NCBI GenBank assembly: GCA_023284085.1 | Contig: JAKVHY010000007.1 | Span: 62,001-126,000 of the forward strand | Source: Shewanella benthica | Lineage (GTDB): Bacteria; Pseudomonadota; Gammaproteobacteria; Enterobacterales; Shewanellaceae | Length of the DNA: 64,000 nucleotides | Direction of reading: 5' to 3' | Shown here: positions 1-9,433 of the stretch, piece after piece | Numbering within the stretch: position 1 is the first letter of the stretch | Layout: each line of letters starts with the position of its first letter | Position numbers and translations under genes: made by a program | Notes under the pieces: generated by a model | What the model was told of the DNA's origin: nothing | The model's database searches: none | The model's input: the letters and a program-made list of their open reading frames with translations, nothing else

Positions 1-239
1 CCTTGGCCGCTATCTTCAGTGATGAAGAGTCGATAGAGATCCCCGAAACTCGTTTCCCAAGTGAACTTCCTCCGGAAGGGGTTAACTTGAAAGATCTTCT
101 TGCTGAGCTTGAGATCGATATGATCAGACAAGCACTCGAGCAGCAAGATAATGTGGTTGCCCGCGCTGCAGAAATGCTGGGGATCAGGCGTACAACCTTA
201 GTCGAGAAGATGCGTAAGTACGGCATGGGTAAGGATTAA
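1..239 (+). CDS. flrA: FlrA, C-terminal end (partial)
   Basis: This is the 3' end of a gene that begins before the window; the frame is open from the first base, so no start is visible. The last 40 residues form a Fis-type helix-turn-helix (RAAEMLGIRRTTLVEKMRKYG), the DNA-binding end of sigma-54 activators. Directly downstream are flrB and flrC, which is where the polar flagellar master regulator FlrA (FleQ in Pseudomonas) is encoded in Vibrio and Shewanella. FlrA with RpoN switches on the class II genes, including flrBC. The identification rests on the HTH and the context, because the receiver-like and AAA+ domains are outside the window. Confidence 0.85.
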   Translation, partial: LAAIFSDEESIEIPETRFPSELPPEGVNLKDLLAELEIDMIRQALEQQDNVVARAAEMLGIRRTTLVEKMRKYGMGKD

Positions 240-244
240 ATAGA

Positions 245-296
245 AGTTTCTAGTTTCTAGTTTCTAGTTTCTAGTTCCTAGGCCCCTAGGAACTAG
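245..296. repeat. CTAG-rich palindrome with tandem lead-in
   Basis: Four TTTCTAG-type heptamers in tandem run into a perfect inverted repeat with arms CTAGTTCCTAGG (271-282) and CCTAGGAACTAG (285-296) and a 2-base centre. Similar elements recur in other intergenic gaps of this window. The element lies directly behind flrA and could act as a transcript hairpin, but there is no T-tract typical of an intrinsic terminator. Confidence 0.8.
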
Positions 297-413
297 CGCC
301 ATCCCCCTTCTTTCAAATAGCCGGATTTGCTGGCGTCTATAAGCTTTTTAGCTATTATCCTTAAGTGAGCTTGCGACCTTACTAGAGCCTAGGAACTCGT
401 CCCCTTTTCCTAT

Positions 414-430
414 TTGGCCTACTTCGTGCA
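414..430 (+). promoter_or_regulatory. Putative sigma-54 promoter of flrBC
   Basis: TTGGCCTACTTCGTGCA has the -24 GG and -12 GC separated by exactly 10 bases. It lies 37 bases before the flrB start. In Vibrio and Shewanella flrBC is a class II operon driven by RpoN and FlrA, which fits. The -24 box is TTGGCC rather than TTGGCAC, and the -12 region is CGTGCA instead of TTGCA, so this is the weakest of the four sites found. Confidence 0.5.
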
Positions 431-467
431 TATACCCCGTTAGCAGCAATTTTTTGACGGAGTGGAT

Positions 468-1589
468 ATGTCCGTAAGTCCTCAATTACAACTTAATCGT
501 TTGAAGCAAGATTCGCCTAAATGGTTGGATACAGCGCCAGCTGCCAATATGTCGAATCGTATGGAGCATATTCTGCAGGCTATGCCATCGGGGATTATTA
601 TCATCAATGGAGATGGACTGGTCACCGATGCGAATCCGGTTGCTGTAGAGCTGTTAGGTTTACCCTTAGAAGGACTTAAATGGCTGCAGATCATCAAGCG
701 TGCATTCTCTCCTCAAGATGATGATGGTCACGAAGTCTCGCTTAAGAATGGCCGCCGGGTAAAGTTGGCCATTACCCCGTTAACTCCTGAGCCAGGACAG
801 TTGATTGTGCTTACCGACCTCACCGAAACTCGCTTGTTACAGAAGAACCTATCACACCTACAGCGTTTGTCGGCATTGGGAAAAATGGTGGCAACTTTGG
901 CACATCAAGTGAGGACTCCGTTAACCGCTGCACTACTTTACGCTTCGAATCTGGCCAGTACGAAAATATCGGCGCAATCGAGAGCCCGCTTTCAGACTAA
1001 GCTAGTCGACAGGCTCAATGAGCTAGAACATCAGGTCAATGACATGTTGCTGATGGCTAAGGGAAGGGGGCAAGATCAAGGCGAGGCACACAAGGTTGTA
1101 ACGATTTTAGATCAGGTTATGGCCAATTGTGAGCCCATTGCTGAGCAACACTTGTGTAAATTAATCCAAATTGATAATTCTGTTAGCGAGTTTCTGGCTA
1201 ATTCCAGTACATTAAGTTCTGCGATTAACAATCTAGTGATCAATAGCATAGAAGCGGGGGCGACACTCATTGAGCTAAGGGGAAGCGAAACAGAGAGTCA
1301 AATTCAGATCCATGTAACCGATAACGGCAAAGGTTTAGATAAAGAGATGCAGCAGAAAGTACTCGAGCCTTTCTTTACCACTAAGCCCCAAGGCACAGGT
1401 CTGGGCCTTGCGGTAGTTCAATCTGTAGTAGCCAATCATGGTGGCAAAATTCAATTGCGCTGTGAAAAGGGCAAAGGTTGTAAGGCATCTTTACACTTTC
1501 CTAAATTAAACAATTCGGCGGTGCAGTCTGGCTCACCGGTTTCTGTGACAAATTCAGTATCCGCAGAGGAGAGGCTAAATCATGTCTGA
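468..1589 (+). CDS. flrB: Flagellar sensor histidine kinase FlrB
   Basis: FlrB (FleS) is a soluble histidine kinase that phosphorylates FlrC and so opens the class III flagellar genes. From residue 33 there is a PAS domain (AMPSGIIIINGDG). The HisKA H-box follows with the phospho-accepting His near residue 146 (LAHQVRTPL), then the HATPase domain with N-box NNLVINSIEAG, G1 box DNGKGLD and a TGLGLAVV G2 box. No transmembrane segment is visible. I chose ATG 468 over the in-frame GTG at 462 because GGAG at 459-462 sits five bases before the ATG. The 3' end overlaps flrC by 8 bases, which suggests translational coupling. The length of 373 residues is usual. Confidence 0.93.
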   Translation: MSVSPQLQLNRLKQDSPKWLDTAPAANMSNRMEHILQAMPSGIIIINGDGLVTDANPVAVELLGLPLEGLKWLQIIKRAFSPQDDDGHEVSLKNGRRVKLAITPLTPEPGQLIVLTDLTETRLLQKNLSHLQRLSALGKMVATLAHQVRTPLTAALLYASNLASTKISAQSRARFQTKLVDRLNELEHQVNDMLLMAKGRGQDQGEAHKVVTILDQVMANCEPIAEQHLCKLIQIDNSVSEFLANSSTLSSAINNLVINSIEAGATLIELRGSETESQIQIHVTDNGKGLDKEMQQKVLEPFFTTKPQGTGLGLAVVQSVVANHGGKIQLRCEKGKGCKASLHFPKLNNSAVQSGSPVSVTNSVSAEERLNHV

Positions 1590-2943
1590 AGGTAAATTAT
1601 TGCTGGTTGAAGACGATCATTCACTCCGGGAAGCTCTGGTAGACACCTTGTTGCTGGCGCAATATGAATGTGTCGATGTCGCTTCGGCCGAAGATGCGAT
1701 CATTAAACTTAAGGCTGAATCTTTCGATCTTGTCATCAGCGACGTACAGATGCAGGGGATCGGCGGCATAGGTCTACTGAATTACCTTCGGCAGAACCAA
1801 GCTCAGTTGCCTGTGTTATTGATGACAGCTTATGCAACCATAGATAATGCGGTCAATGCCATAAAACTCGGTGCGGTAGATTATTTAGCCAAACCCTTCG
1901 CCCCCGAGGTGCTGTTGAACCAGGTTTCTCGATATATGAAACCTAAGATAGTGCAGAATATGCCCATTGTCGCCGATGAAAAGAGCCTTGCCTTGCTAAA
2001 TATTGCTAAGAAGGTGGCTGCATCGGATGCTTCGGTGATGATCATGGGACCGAGTGGTTCGGGTAAAGAAGTACTGGCTCGATACATTCACCAACATAGC
2101 AGTCGTGATAATGGCCCTTTTATCGCGATAAACTGTGCCGCAATACCCGAAAACATGTTGGAAGCCACCTTATTTGGCTATGAGAAGGGCGCCTTTACTG
2201 GTGCGTATCAAGCTTGCCCGGGTAAGTTTGAACAGGCACAGGGAGGCACTATATTACTCGATGAAATTACCGAGATGGATTTAAGCCTTCAGGCTAAATT
2301 GCTACGAGTATTGCAAGAAAGGGAGGTTGAACGGCTCGGAGGACGTAAAAGCATAAAGTTAGATATCAGGGTGCTTGCAACGTCCAATCGTGATCTAAAA
2401 GCTGTGGTCGCGTCAGGGGAGTTTCGTGAAGATCTCTATTATCGAATTAATGTCTTTCCACTCACTTGGCCGTCATTGAGTCAGAGGCCGGCAGATATTT
2501 TGCCTCTGGCCCGTCACCTCCTGAATCGCCATGGCGCTAAATCTGGATTATTGGAGATCCCTAGTCTGGATGAAACAGCCTGTAGACGATTGCTGACCCA
2601 TAGATGGCCTGGCAATGTCAGGGAACTCGACAATGTGATTCAACGCGCCTTGATCTTGATGACGGGAGAACAGATTCTAGGGGCAGATATTATTCTCGAT
2701 ACCCAGGAAGTGCTCATTAGCCAGATACCGGTAGAGCAGCAATTACACTCGACGAATAAACCAGCAGAACTCGATGCGTTAGGTGATGAGCTTAAGGCAC
2801 AGGAGCATGTGATCATTCTTGAGACACTAAACATGTGTCAGGGCAGTAGGAAACTGGTTGCCGAAAAACTGGGGATCAGTGCCAGAACCCTCAGGTATAA
2901 GATGGCCAAAATGAGAGACATGGGCATAGAGATCCCCGCATAG
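1582..2943 (+). CDS. flrC: Flagellar sigma-54 response regulator FlrC
   Basis: FlrC (FleR) is the partner of FlrB and activates the RpoN-dependent class III genes for the basal body and hook. The receiver domain has the acidic pair at residues 11-12, the phosphorylated Asp54 and a conserved KPF near 105. The AAA+ domain follows with Walker A GPSGSGKE, the sigma-54 contact loop GAFTGA and the GTILLDE Walker B region. A Fis-type HTH (KLVAEKLGISARTLRYKM) closes the protein at 453 residues. The gene overlaps flrB. Its stop codon lies inside a 14-base direct repeat (CCCGCATAGAAGAA) present about three times at 2935-2976. Confidence 0.95.
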   Translation: MSEGKLLLVEDDHSLREALVDTLLLAQYECVDVASAEDAIIKLKAESFDLVISDVQMQGIGGIGLLNYLRQNQAQLPVLLMTAYATIDNAVNAIKLGAVDYLAKPFAPEVLLNQVSRYMKPKIVQNMPIVADEKSLALLNIAKKVAASDASVMIMGPSGSGKEVLARYIHQHSSRDNGPFIAINCAAIPENMLEATLFGYEKGAFTGAYQACPGKFEQAQGGTILLDEITEMDLSLQAKLLRVLQEREVERLGGRKSIKLDIRVLATSNRDLKAVVASGEFREDLYYRINVFPLTWPSLSQRPADILPLARHLLNRHGAKSGLLEIPSLDETACRRLLTHRWPGNVRELDNVIQRALILMTGEQILGADIILDTQEVLISQIPVEQQLHSTNKPAELDALGDELKAQEHVIILETLNMCQGSRKLVAEKLGISARTLRYKMAKMRDMGIEIPA

Positions 2944-3008
2944 AAGAACCCGCATAGAAGAACCCGCATAGAAAAGTTCCTAGGTTCGAGATCACAGGTC
3001 CTAGGAAC
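2935..3008. repeat. 14-bp direct repeats plus CTAG palindrome behind flrC
   Basis: Two copies of CCCGCATAGAAGAA and a third variant cover 2935-2976, the first one including the flrC stop codon. They are followed by an inverted repeat with arms GTTCCTAGG (2976-2984) and CCTAGGAAC (3000-3008) and a 15-base loop. It belongs to the CTAG palindrome family of this window. No function can be assigned from sequence. Confidence 0.75.
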
Positions 3009-3038
3009 ATTGCCACTTTAAGTCTGTTTAACTGTCCT

Positions 3039-3117
<79 letters not shown>

Positions 3118-3165
3118 CTCGATATCGTGTCGACCGATCTATTTCCCTTCCCCTGCTTATAAATC

Positions 3166-3182
3166 TTGGCAAAGTTTTTGCA
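3166..3182 (+). promoter_or_regulatory. Sigma-54 promoter of the fliE operon
   Basis: TTGGCAAAGTTTTTGCA has a -24 GG and a -12 GC separated by exactly 10 bases and a good TTGCA box. It lies about 75 bases before fliE. fliEFGHIJ is an RpoN- and FlrC-dependent class III operon in polar flagellates, so position and sequence agree. Confidence 0.85.
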
Positions 3183-3256
3183 TATTATTCTCTAACAGTT
3201 ATTTTCGTCAACTATTCGTCACTTAGCGCGTTCAGCAAGACGACGGGGAGAAAAAT

Positions 3257-3601
3257 ATGCAGATTGGAGCCAACTCATTATTACAAGAGATGCAGTCTCT
3301 TAGTGGTGAAATTAAACCTTCTGGATTCAATTCCGGTTTCGGTTCACCGATCACCCAACAAGTCAGTAATACCTCAGGTAGCGATTTTGGTCAGCTGCTG
3401 TCTCAGGCTATCGGCAGCGTTGGCGAGCTTCAAGCAAATGCTGGCTCATTGGCCACACGCCTGGATATGGGAGATACCAGGGTGACTCTTTCCGATACCG
3501 TCATCGCCAGAGAGAAGTCCAGTGTCGCGTTTGAAGCGACGATGCAAGTTAGAAACAAGCTAATTGATGCGTATAAAGAGATTATGAGCATGCCTGTCTA
3601 G
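3257..3601 (+). CDS. fliE: Flagellar MS-ring/rod junction protein FliE
   Basis: FliE joins the MS ring to the proximal rod and is the first rod substrate of the export apparatus. The 114-residue product has the low-complexity N-terminus and the conserved C-terminus of the family (DTVIAREKSSVAFEATMQ, then RNKLIDAYKEIMSMPV). GGGGAG at 3244-3249 supports the ATG. It opens a long operon with fliF to fliJ behind a sigma-54 promoter. Confidence 0.95.
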   Translation: MQIGANSLLQEMQSLSGEIKPSGFNSGFGSPITQQVSNTSGSDFGQLLSQAIGSVGELQANAGSLATRLDMGDTRVTLSDTVIAREKSSVAFEATMQVRNKLIDAYKEIMSMPV

Positions 3602-3659
3602 TGACGGTCATATGCTAAGCAATACACTTGATAATTAATAGAATAAACGGGTAACAATT

Positions 3660-5375
3660 TTGAGCACAGACATGGTAGTAGGTTCTGAGTCTACGTTGGC
3701 AAACGATAAGTTGGCGGGTGGAGTCCAGGAAGAAAATAAATCCGGCGTCAGTATGTTTGGCGGGACTGATATGCTGCGCCAGATCACCATGATTCTCGCG
3801 CTCGCGATCTGTTTGGCATTGGCCGTATTTATCATGCTGTGGGCACAAGAGCCGGAGTATAGACCGCTTGGGAAAATGGATACCCAAGAGATGGTAAAGG
3901 TTTTGGACGTCTTAGATAAAAACAAAATCAACTATCAGATCAATGTCGATGTTATCAAGGTGCCTGAAGATCAGTATCAAGCAGTGAAGTTGATATTGAG
4001 TCGCGAAGGGATCGATGGTGCTTCGAACCAAAATGATTACCTGAGTCAAGATAGTGGTTTTGGTGTGAGCCAGCGAATGGAGCTGGCCAGGCTCAAGCAC
4101 AGCCAAGAGTTAAACTTGGCCAGAGCAATTGAAGAGCTGAGAAGTATCAGCAGAGCTAAGGTTATTCTGGCTATTCCCAAAGAGAACGTTTTCGCTAGAA
4201 ACCGTGCCAAACCCAGTGCCACTGTGGTACTCAATGTTCGTCGCGGCGGACTCGGTCAAGAAGAAGTCGATGCCGTCGTCGATATCGTCGCTTCTGCCGT
4301 TCAAGGCCTAATTCCCACTCGCGTAACGGTGACAGATTCAAATGGTCGGTTATTAAATTCTGGTAGCCAAGATGCGGTGTCGGCAAGAGCACGCAGAGAG
4401 TCAGAGTTGGTACTGCAAAAAGAAGCGGAATACCGGACTAAGGTTCAGTCAATTTTAATGCCTATTCTAGGGCCTGAGAATTTTACCTCTCAAGTCGATG
4501 TTACCATGGACTTTACCGCGGTAGAGCAAACTTCGAAGCGTTACAATCCAGACCTGCCAGCCCTTAGAAGTGAAATGACTGTCGAGAATAACTCAAATGG
4601 TGGCAGTGCATCCGGGATCCCCGGCGCCTTATCTAATCAGCCGCCTATGGAGAGTGATATTCCACAGGATGCGTTAAATACTGACGCACAGTCAAATTCT
4701 GCAGGTAATGGCTCATCACATAGAGAAGCCACCAGAAACTTCGAACTCGATACTACCATCAGCCATACCAGGCAGCAGGTGGGTATGGTAAGGCGTGTCA
4801 GTGTGTCAGTTGCCGTGGATTATAAAACCGGCACCCTTGGAGAAGATGGTCAAATCAATCGAGTCCCGAGAACCGAACAGGAGTTAGCCAATATTCGCCG
4901 CTTGCTAGAGGGAGCCGTAGGTTTCAGTACTCAAAGAGGTGATGTGCTTGAAGTGGTTACCGTTCCCTTCATGGATCAGCTTATCGAAGAGTTACCAGCT
5001 CTTGAGCTGTGGGAACAGCCATGGTTCTGGCGAGCACTCAAGCTGGGCATGGGCGGGCTGATCATTCTTGCATTAATCATGTTTATCGTTAGGCCCATGC
5101 TCAAACGTCTTATTTATCCCGATAGAGTCAGTATTCCCGATGAGCCTAAATTTGGTGATGAACTGGCTGAGATCGAAGATCAATTTGCATCCGATACCTT
5201 AGGAATGCTCAATCGCCCTGAAGCCGAATACAGTTATGCAGATGATGGTTCGATTTTGATACCGGATCTTCATAAAGATGATGATATGATTAAAGCTATT
5301 AGGGCGTTAGTCGCAAATGAGCCTGAGTTATCTACCCAAGTGATAAAAGGTTGGTTACAGCAAGATGAGCAATAA
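3660..5375 (+). CDS. fliF: Flagellar MS-ring protein FliF
   Basis: FliF forms the inner-membrane MS ring on which the basal body is built. The 571-residue product has transmembrane helices at about 41-62 and 458-479 around a large periplasmic ring-building part that carries a Ser/Gly/Asn-rich stretch. The cytoplasmic tail ends with the short helix that binds FliG (ALVANEPELSTQVIKGWL). The start is a TTG preceded by ACGGG at 3647-3651; an ATG at 3672 would shorten the protein by four residues. The end overlaps fliG by 11 bases. Confidence 0.95.
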   Translation: MSTDMVVGSESTLANDKLAGGVQEENKSGVSMFGGTDMLRQITMILALAICLALAVFIMLWAQEPEYRPLGKMDTQEMVKVLDVLDKNKINYQINVDVIKVPEDQYQAVKLILSREGIDGASNQNDYLSQDSGFGVSQRMELARLKHSQELNLARAIEELRSISRAKVILAIPKENVFARNRAKPSATVVLNVRRGGLGQEEVDAVVDIVASAVQGLIPTRVTVTDSNGRLLNSGSQDAVSARARRESELVLQKEAEYRTKVQSILMPILGPENFTSQVDVTMDFTAVEQTSKRYNPDLPALRSEMTVENNSNGGSASGIPGALSNQPPMESDIPQDALNTDAQSNSAGNGSSHREATRNFELDTTISHTRQQVGMVRRVSVSVAVDYKTGTLGEDGQINRVPRTEQELANIRRLLEGAVGFSTQRGDVLEVVTVPFMDQLIEELPALELWEQPWFWRALKLGMGGLIILALIMFIVRPMLKRLIYPDRVSIPDEPKFGDELAEIEDQFASDTLGMLNRPEAEYSYADDGSILIPDLHKDDDMIKAIRALVANEPELSTQVIKGWLQQDEQ

Positions 5376-6402
5376 ATCACAGAATGACGCCAAAGCCGAG
5401 AATGTCGACCAGCTAACCGGCACTGAGAAAACGGCAATATTACTTTTGAGCCTAAGTGAAGCGGACGCTGCGTCAATTTTAAAACACTTGGAGCCTAAGC
5501 AAGTTCAAAAGGTCGGCATGGCGATGGCTGCCATGACTGATTTTGGTCAAGAGAAAGTCATAGGTGTGCATAAGCTGTTTCTTGACGAAGTTCAAAAGTA
5601 CTCATCTATTGGCTTTAACAGTCAAGAGTTTGTTCGTAAGGCCTTAACGGCGGCGTTAGGTGAAGACAAGGCCGGAAATCTGATCGAACAGATCATCATG
5701 GGCAGTGGTGCTAAAGGTCTGGATTCACTCAAGTGGATGGATCCTCGTCAAGTGGCGACCATAATACAAAATGAACATCCGCAGATCCAAACTATCGTGC
5801 TTTCCTATCTGGAACCCGATCAGGCGGCAGAAATTGTTGCCCAATCTCCGGAGAATACTCGTCTGGATCTTATGATGCGTATCGCAAATTTAGAAGAGGT
5901 TCAACCCGCAGCGCTCCAAGAATTAAATGATATCATGGAGAAACAGTTTGCCGGTCAAGGCGGTGCTCAGGCTGCTAAAATGGGCGGCTTGAAGGCGGCT
6001 GCAGATATCATGAACTATCTGGACACCAATGTTGAGAGTCAGCTCATGGAGACCATGAGAGAGTCAGACGAAGAGATGGCGCAACAGATACAAGATCTTA
6101 TGTTTGTCTTTGAGAATCTGAGTAGTGTGGATGACATAGGTATTCAAGTACTGCTTCGCGAAATTCAACAAGATGTGCTGATGAAGGCACTCAAGGGAGC
6201 CGATGATGTACTCAAAGATAAGATTTTGGGTAATATGTCTAAGCGAGCGGCAGAGTTGTTACGTGATGATTTAGAAGCCATGGGGCCTATCAGGATCAGT
6301 GAAGTCGAAGTCGCTCAAAAAGAGATCTTATCTATCGCCAGGCGTTTAAGTGACAGTGGTGAGATTATGTTAGGCGGTGGCGGCGGAGAAGAGTTCTTAT
6401 AA
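5365..6402 (+). CDS. fliG: Flagellar motor switch protein FliG
   Basis: FliG couples the C ring to FliF and transmits torque from the stator. The middle domain contains the conserved EHPQ motif at residues 137-140. The C-terminal part carries the charged torque helix (SKRAAELLRDDLEAMGPIR). At 345 residues it is of usual size, and it ends in a Gly-rich tail (GGGGGEEFL). It overlaps fliF by 11 bases and fliH by one base, so the three are probably translated in a coupled way. Confidence 0.96.
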   Translation: MSNKSQNDAKAENVDQLTGTEKTAILLLSLSEADAASILKHLEPKQVQKVGMAMAAMTDFGQEKVIGVHKLFLDEVQKYSSIGFNSQEFVRKALTAALGEDKAGNLIEQIIMGSGAKGLDSLKWMDPRQVATIIQNEHPQIQTIVLSYLEPDQAAEIVAQSPENTRLDLMMRIANLEEVQPAALQELNDIMEKQFAGQGGAQAAKMGGLKAAADIMNYLDTNVESQLMETMRESDEEMAQQIQDLMFVFENLSSVDDIGIQVLLREIQQDVLMKALKGADDVLKDKILGNMSKRAAELLRDDLEAMGPIRISEVEVAQKEILSIARRLSDSGEIMLGGGGGEEFL

Positions 6403-7391
6403 TGAAAACTGATAGTGAAGGTAAGCCGACAGACAATGAGCCTGGTCAATCCGAGGCCGAGTTCACTCATTGGCAGATCCCTGACGTCACAGTTGCTGCT
6501 CCCGCAGGTGCTTCAAACTTGTTCGGTCGTAGAACTATACATAAAACCACTGTGGATGAACCCCAATCTGTTTTACCCCCCACATTAGCTGAGATTGAAG
6601 AGATCCGCGAGCAAGCCGAACAGGAAGGCTTTGCTCAGGGAAAAGAGCAAGGTTTTAAGTCTGGCGTTGAATCGGGCCGATTAGAGGGGTTAAAACAAGG
6701 CCATGAAGAGGGGCTTAAACAAGGGATAGAGCAAGGTCATAGTGAAGGGATCGAGCAAGCCAAAGTGTTAATCTCTCGATTCGAGTCCTTGCTGCAACAA
6801 TTTGAACAACCTTTAGCCCTGTTAGATACCGAAATTGAGCAAGAATTGCTCTCCCTGACGATGAAATTAACCCGCGCCGTGATTGGTCACGAGTTAAAAA
6901 CTCACCCCGAGCACATCTTGGCAGCATTGAGGCAAGGGGTTGATTCACTGCCGTTGAAGGGACAAGGGATCACCATTCGCTTGCATCCCGATGATCATCA
7001 CTTGGTTCAAGAACTCTATAGCGCCAATCAGTTGGAAAAAAACCGCTGGGAATTGGAAGCCGATCCGAGTCTGTCACCTGGTGATTGCGTCATCAACAAT
7101 CAGCGAAGCCGTGTCGATATGCGACTCGAGCAGAGAATAAGCACAGTTCTGGAGGAGATGGAGCATCATGTTCAACATCTCAACGAATCCCAAGAACAGC
7201 AACAGCAGGCCTTATCATCGGTCAGCCAGGATGCCAAACAGAATGTGGCTGATGAAGCAGAGGAGCAATCCGAGCTTGAGCCTAGTGCACCAAAAGAGAC
7301 ACTTAGCACTAATGAAGAAAATGTGTCAGCAGCTAAAGATTCAGAGGGTGTAAAACAAGATGAGCAACCGCCAAAGCCAGTTACTGAATAA
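6402..7391 (+). CDS. fliH: Flagellar export ATPase regulator FliH
   Basis: FliH binds FliI and links the export ATPase to the C ring. At about residues 75-117 the product shows a run of GxxxG-type repeats ([13 protein letters not shown] and similar), a hallmark of FliH. The conserved C-terminal domain follows up to about 255 ([20 protein letters not shown]). The last 75 residues are an unusual Glu-, Gln- and Ser-rich tail without clear family similarity. At 329 residues the protein is longer than many FliH. The 3' end overlaps fliI by 32 bases. Confidence 0.92.
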   Translation: MKTDSEGKPTDNEPGQSEAEFTHWQIPDVTVAAPAGASNLFGRRTIHKTTVDEPQSVLPPTLAEIEEIREQAEQEGFAQGKEQGFKSGVESGRLEGLKQGHEEGLKQGIEQGHSEGIEQAKVLISRFESLLQQFEQPLALLDTEIEQELLSLTMKLTRAVIGHELKTHPEHILAALRQGVDSLPLKGQGITIRLHPDDHHLVQELYSANQLEKNRWELEADPSLSPGDCVINNQRSRVDMRLEQRISTVLEEMEHHVQHLNESQEQQQQALSSVSQDAKQNVADEAEEQSELEPSAPKETLSTNEENVSAAKDSEGVKQDEQPPKPVTE

Positions 7392-8700
7392 AATCAGACG
7401 GCAAAACGATAGGGTTCATCCATTTGTCGCTGAGGCCAGTGGACAGTTGATCCGCGTGGTAGGCTTAACGCTCGAAGCCATCGGTTGCCGGGCTCCGATA
7501 GGTAGCCTATGTAGCATAGAAACCTTGGCTGGAGACTTAGTTGCCGAGGTGATAGGCTTCGACGATGAACTGCTCTATTTAATGCCGATAGAAGAGCTAA
7601 GAGGCGTCTTACCTGGCGCTAAGGTCACCCCCTTAGGTGAGCAAACCGGACTCAATGTCGGTCTTGCATTATTAGGCCGGGTGCTCGATGGCAATGGTCA
7701 ACCCTTAGACAATCTAGGCCGATTACACACAGATCAAAAAGCGCCAAGACATGCCCCTACTATCAATCCCCTATCCCGAAGAGCCATCACTGAGCCCTTA
7801 GATGTCGGGGTCAGAGCAATCAATGCCATGTTAACTGTCGGCAAAGGCCAAAGAATGGGACTGTTTGCCGGTTCCGGAGTGGGCAAGAGTGTGCTGCTGG
7901 GCATGATGACGCGGGGCACGACCGCCGACATCATAGTCGTGGGGTTAGTCGGAGAACGTGGCCGGGAAGTTAAAGAGTTTATCGAAGAGATCTTAGGCGA
8001 TGAGGGACGTGCACGCTCTGTGGTGGTGGCAGCGCCCGCCGATACGTCTCCACTCATGCGTCTTCGAGCCTGTGAAACATCAACCAGAATTGCAGAATAC
8101 TTCAGAGATTTAGGCTATAACGTATTGCTGCTTATGGACAGTTTGACTCGTTATGCCCAGGCACAAAGAGAAATAGCACTCGCGGTCGGTGAGCCTCCCG
8201 CAACCAAAGGCTACCCGCCTTCGGTGTTTGCTAAGTTACCCAAATTGGTTGAAAGAGCGGGTAATGGTGGTCCGGGTCAAGGTTCTATCACGGCATTTTA
8301 TACCGTATTAACCGAAGGTGATGATCTTCAAGACCCCATTGCCGATGCGGCAAGGGCCATTCTGGATGGACACATAGTCTTGTCGAGATCATTAGCCGAT
8401 TCAGGTCATTACCCCGCCATCGATGTCGAAGCCTCTATTAGCCGTGTTGCACCTATGGTGATCAGCACCGAGCATCTGGAGTCAATGCGCCGTGTAAAAC
8501 AGGTATATTCACTGTTTCAACAGAACAAAGATCTGATTTCAATCGGGGCATACACTCAGGGCAGCGACCCTAGAATCGACAATGCGATACGGCTTCAACC
8601 GGCGATGAACGCATTTTTAAGGCAAACGATGAAGGAGTCGCTCAGTTTTGATTCCTGTCAGCTCATGCTTTCTCAGTTGAGTGCTCAATGTAAGGTTTGA
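7360..8700 (+). CDS. fliI: Flagellum-specific ATPase FliI
   Basis: FliI is the hexameric ATPase of the flagellar type III export apparatus and resembles the F1 beta subunit. Walker A AGSGVGKS is at residues 170-177, and a Walker B segment [17 protein letters not shown] follows. The family signature around [16 protein letters not shown] is present. Its length of 446 residues is normal. The ATG at 7360 lies within the tail of fliH, giving a 32-base overlap. A perfect CTAG palindrome separates it from fliJ. Confidence 0.96.
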   Translation: MSNRQSQLLNKIRRQNDRVHPFVAEASGQLIRVVGLTLEAIGCRAPIGSLCSIETLAGDLVAEVIGFDDELLYLMPIEELRGVLPGAKVTPLGEQTGLNVGLALLGRVLDGNGQPLDNLGRLHTDQKAPRHAPTINPLSRRAITEPLDVGVRAINAMLTVGKGQRMGLFAGSGVGKSVLLGMMTRGTTADIIVVGLVGERGREVKEFIEEILGDEGRARSVVVAAPADTSPLMRLRACETSTRIAEYFRDLGYNVLLLMDSLTRYAQAQREIALAVGEPPATKGYPPSVFAKLPKLVERAGNGGPGQGSITAFYTVLTEGDDLQDPIADAARAILDGHIVLSRSLADSGHYPAIDVEASISRVAPMVISTEHLESMRRVKQVYSLFQQNKDLISIGAYTQGSDPRIDNAIRLQPAMNAFLRQTMKESLSFDSCQLMLSQLSAQCKV

Positions 8701-8705
8701 TCATT

Positions 8706-8758
8706 TTCTAGTTCCTAGTTTCTAGTTCCTAGTTCCTAGATTCTAGGAACTAGGAACT
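8706..8758. repeat. Perfect 35-bp CTAG palindrome in the fliI-fliJ gap
   Basis: Arms of 17 bases, AGTTCCTAGTTCCTAGA at 8724-8740 and its exact complement at 8742-8758, flank a single T. Further TTCTAG words precede it. It lies inside an operon, between two cotranscribed genes, so a full terminator role is unlikely; a transcript hairpin affecting fliJ dosage is possible. Confidence 0.9.
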
Positions 8759-8779
8759 TCTTTTATCTCAGGAATAACT

Positions 8780-9226
8780 ATGGCTAAGCGAGATCCCCTT
8801 CACACTGTATTGAAACTGACCAGCGAAGCGGAAGAGCAGGCGGCACTGCAGTTGCAATCGGCTCAATTAGCACTGCAAAAATGCCAGAGCCAGCTTGAGG
8901 CGCTGCAAAACTATCGCTTGGATTATATGAAACAGATGGAGAGCAATCATGGTAAGAATATCAGTGCCAGTTATTATCATCAATTTCACCAATTTGTACG
9001 CCAAGTAGACGAAGCCATTACCAAGCAGCTTATCTCGGTCGCTGAAGCGGATACTCAGAGACGTTATCGGCAGCAGCATTGGCAAGAGAAACAGCAAAAA
9101 CGTAGGGCGGTTGAATTACTGTTAGAACATAAGGCACAGAAGGCAAGAACAGCCGAGATGAGACTCGAACAAAAGATGGTGGATGAGTTTGCATCACAGA
9201 TGTTTTATAGAAAAAAAGTTCGCTGA
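8780..9226 (+). CDS. fliJ: Flagellar export chaperone FliJ
   Basis: FliJ is the coiled-coil stalk of the export ATPase, similar to the gamma subunit of F1, and also serves as a general chaperone. The 148-residue product is almost wholly helical and rich in Gln, Glu and Lys, with heptad-like patterns. The family assignment rests on this, its size, and its place after fliI. The motif MVDEFASQMFYRKK near the C-terminus is typical of polar-flagellate FliJ. The start ATG is preceded by CAGGAATAACT. Confidence 0.9.
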   Translation: MAKRDPLHTVLKLTSEAEEQAALQLQSAQLALQKCQSQLEALQNYRLDYMKQMESNHGKNISASYYHQFHQFVRQVDEAITKQLISVAEADTQRRYRQQHWQEKQQKRRAVELLLEHKAQKARTAEMRLEQKMVDEFASQMFYRKKVR

Positions 9227-9275
9227 AATAAGATTTTTTTGATGCTGTTACTTGTCTAAATATCCCCTTTGTATA

Positions 9276-9292
9276 TTGGCACCTTTATTGCT
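9276..9292 (+). promoter_or_regulatory. Sigma-54 promoter of the fliK operon
   Basis: TTGGCACCTTTATTGCT is a near-consensus RpoN site with GG and GC separated by exactly 10 bases and a full TTGGCAC -24 box. It lies about 140 bases before fliK and suggests that fliK to flhB forms a separate class III transcript from fliE to fliJ. Confidence 0.88.
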
Positions 9293-9433
9293 TAATTTAT
9301 TGGTAACCTGTGGGCATTTAATTTTTGGCCACTATTTTGACAAAGCCGTTTTGACGAGAAAGTGCTAGCGTCAGTGATTTATCTTAACAATTAGTGCTTA
9401 TCTTGATTGGACTTCAGCCTTGTTGGAGGCTTA

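Noticed and set aside
319..360. GGCGTCTATAAGC as sigma-54 site before flrB
   Set aside because: The distance between GG and GC is nine bases; the site at 414-430 has the right ten.
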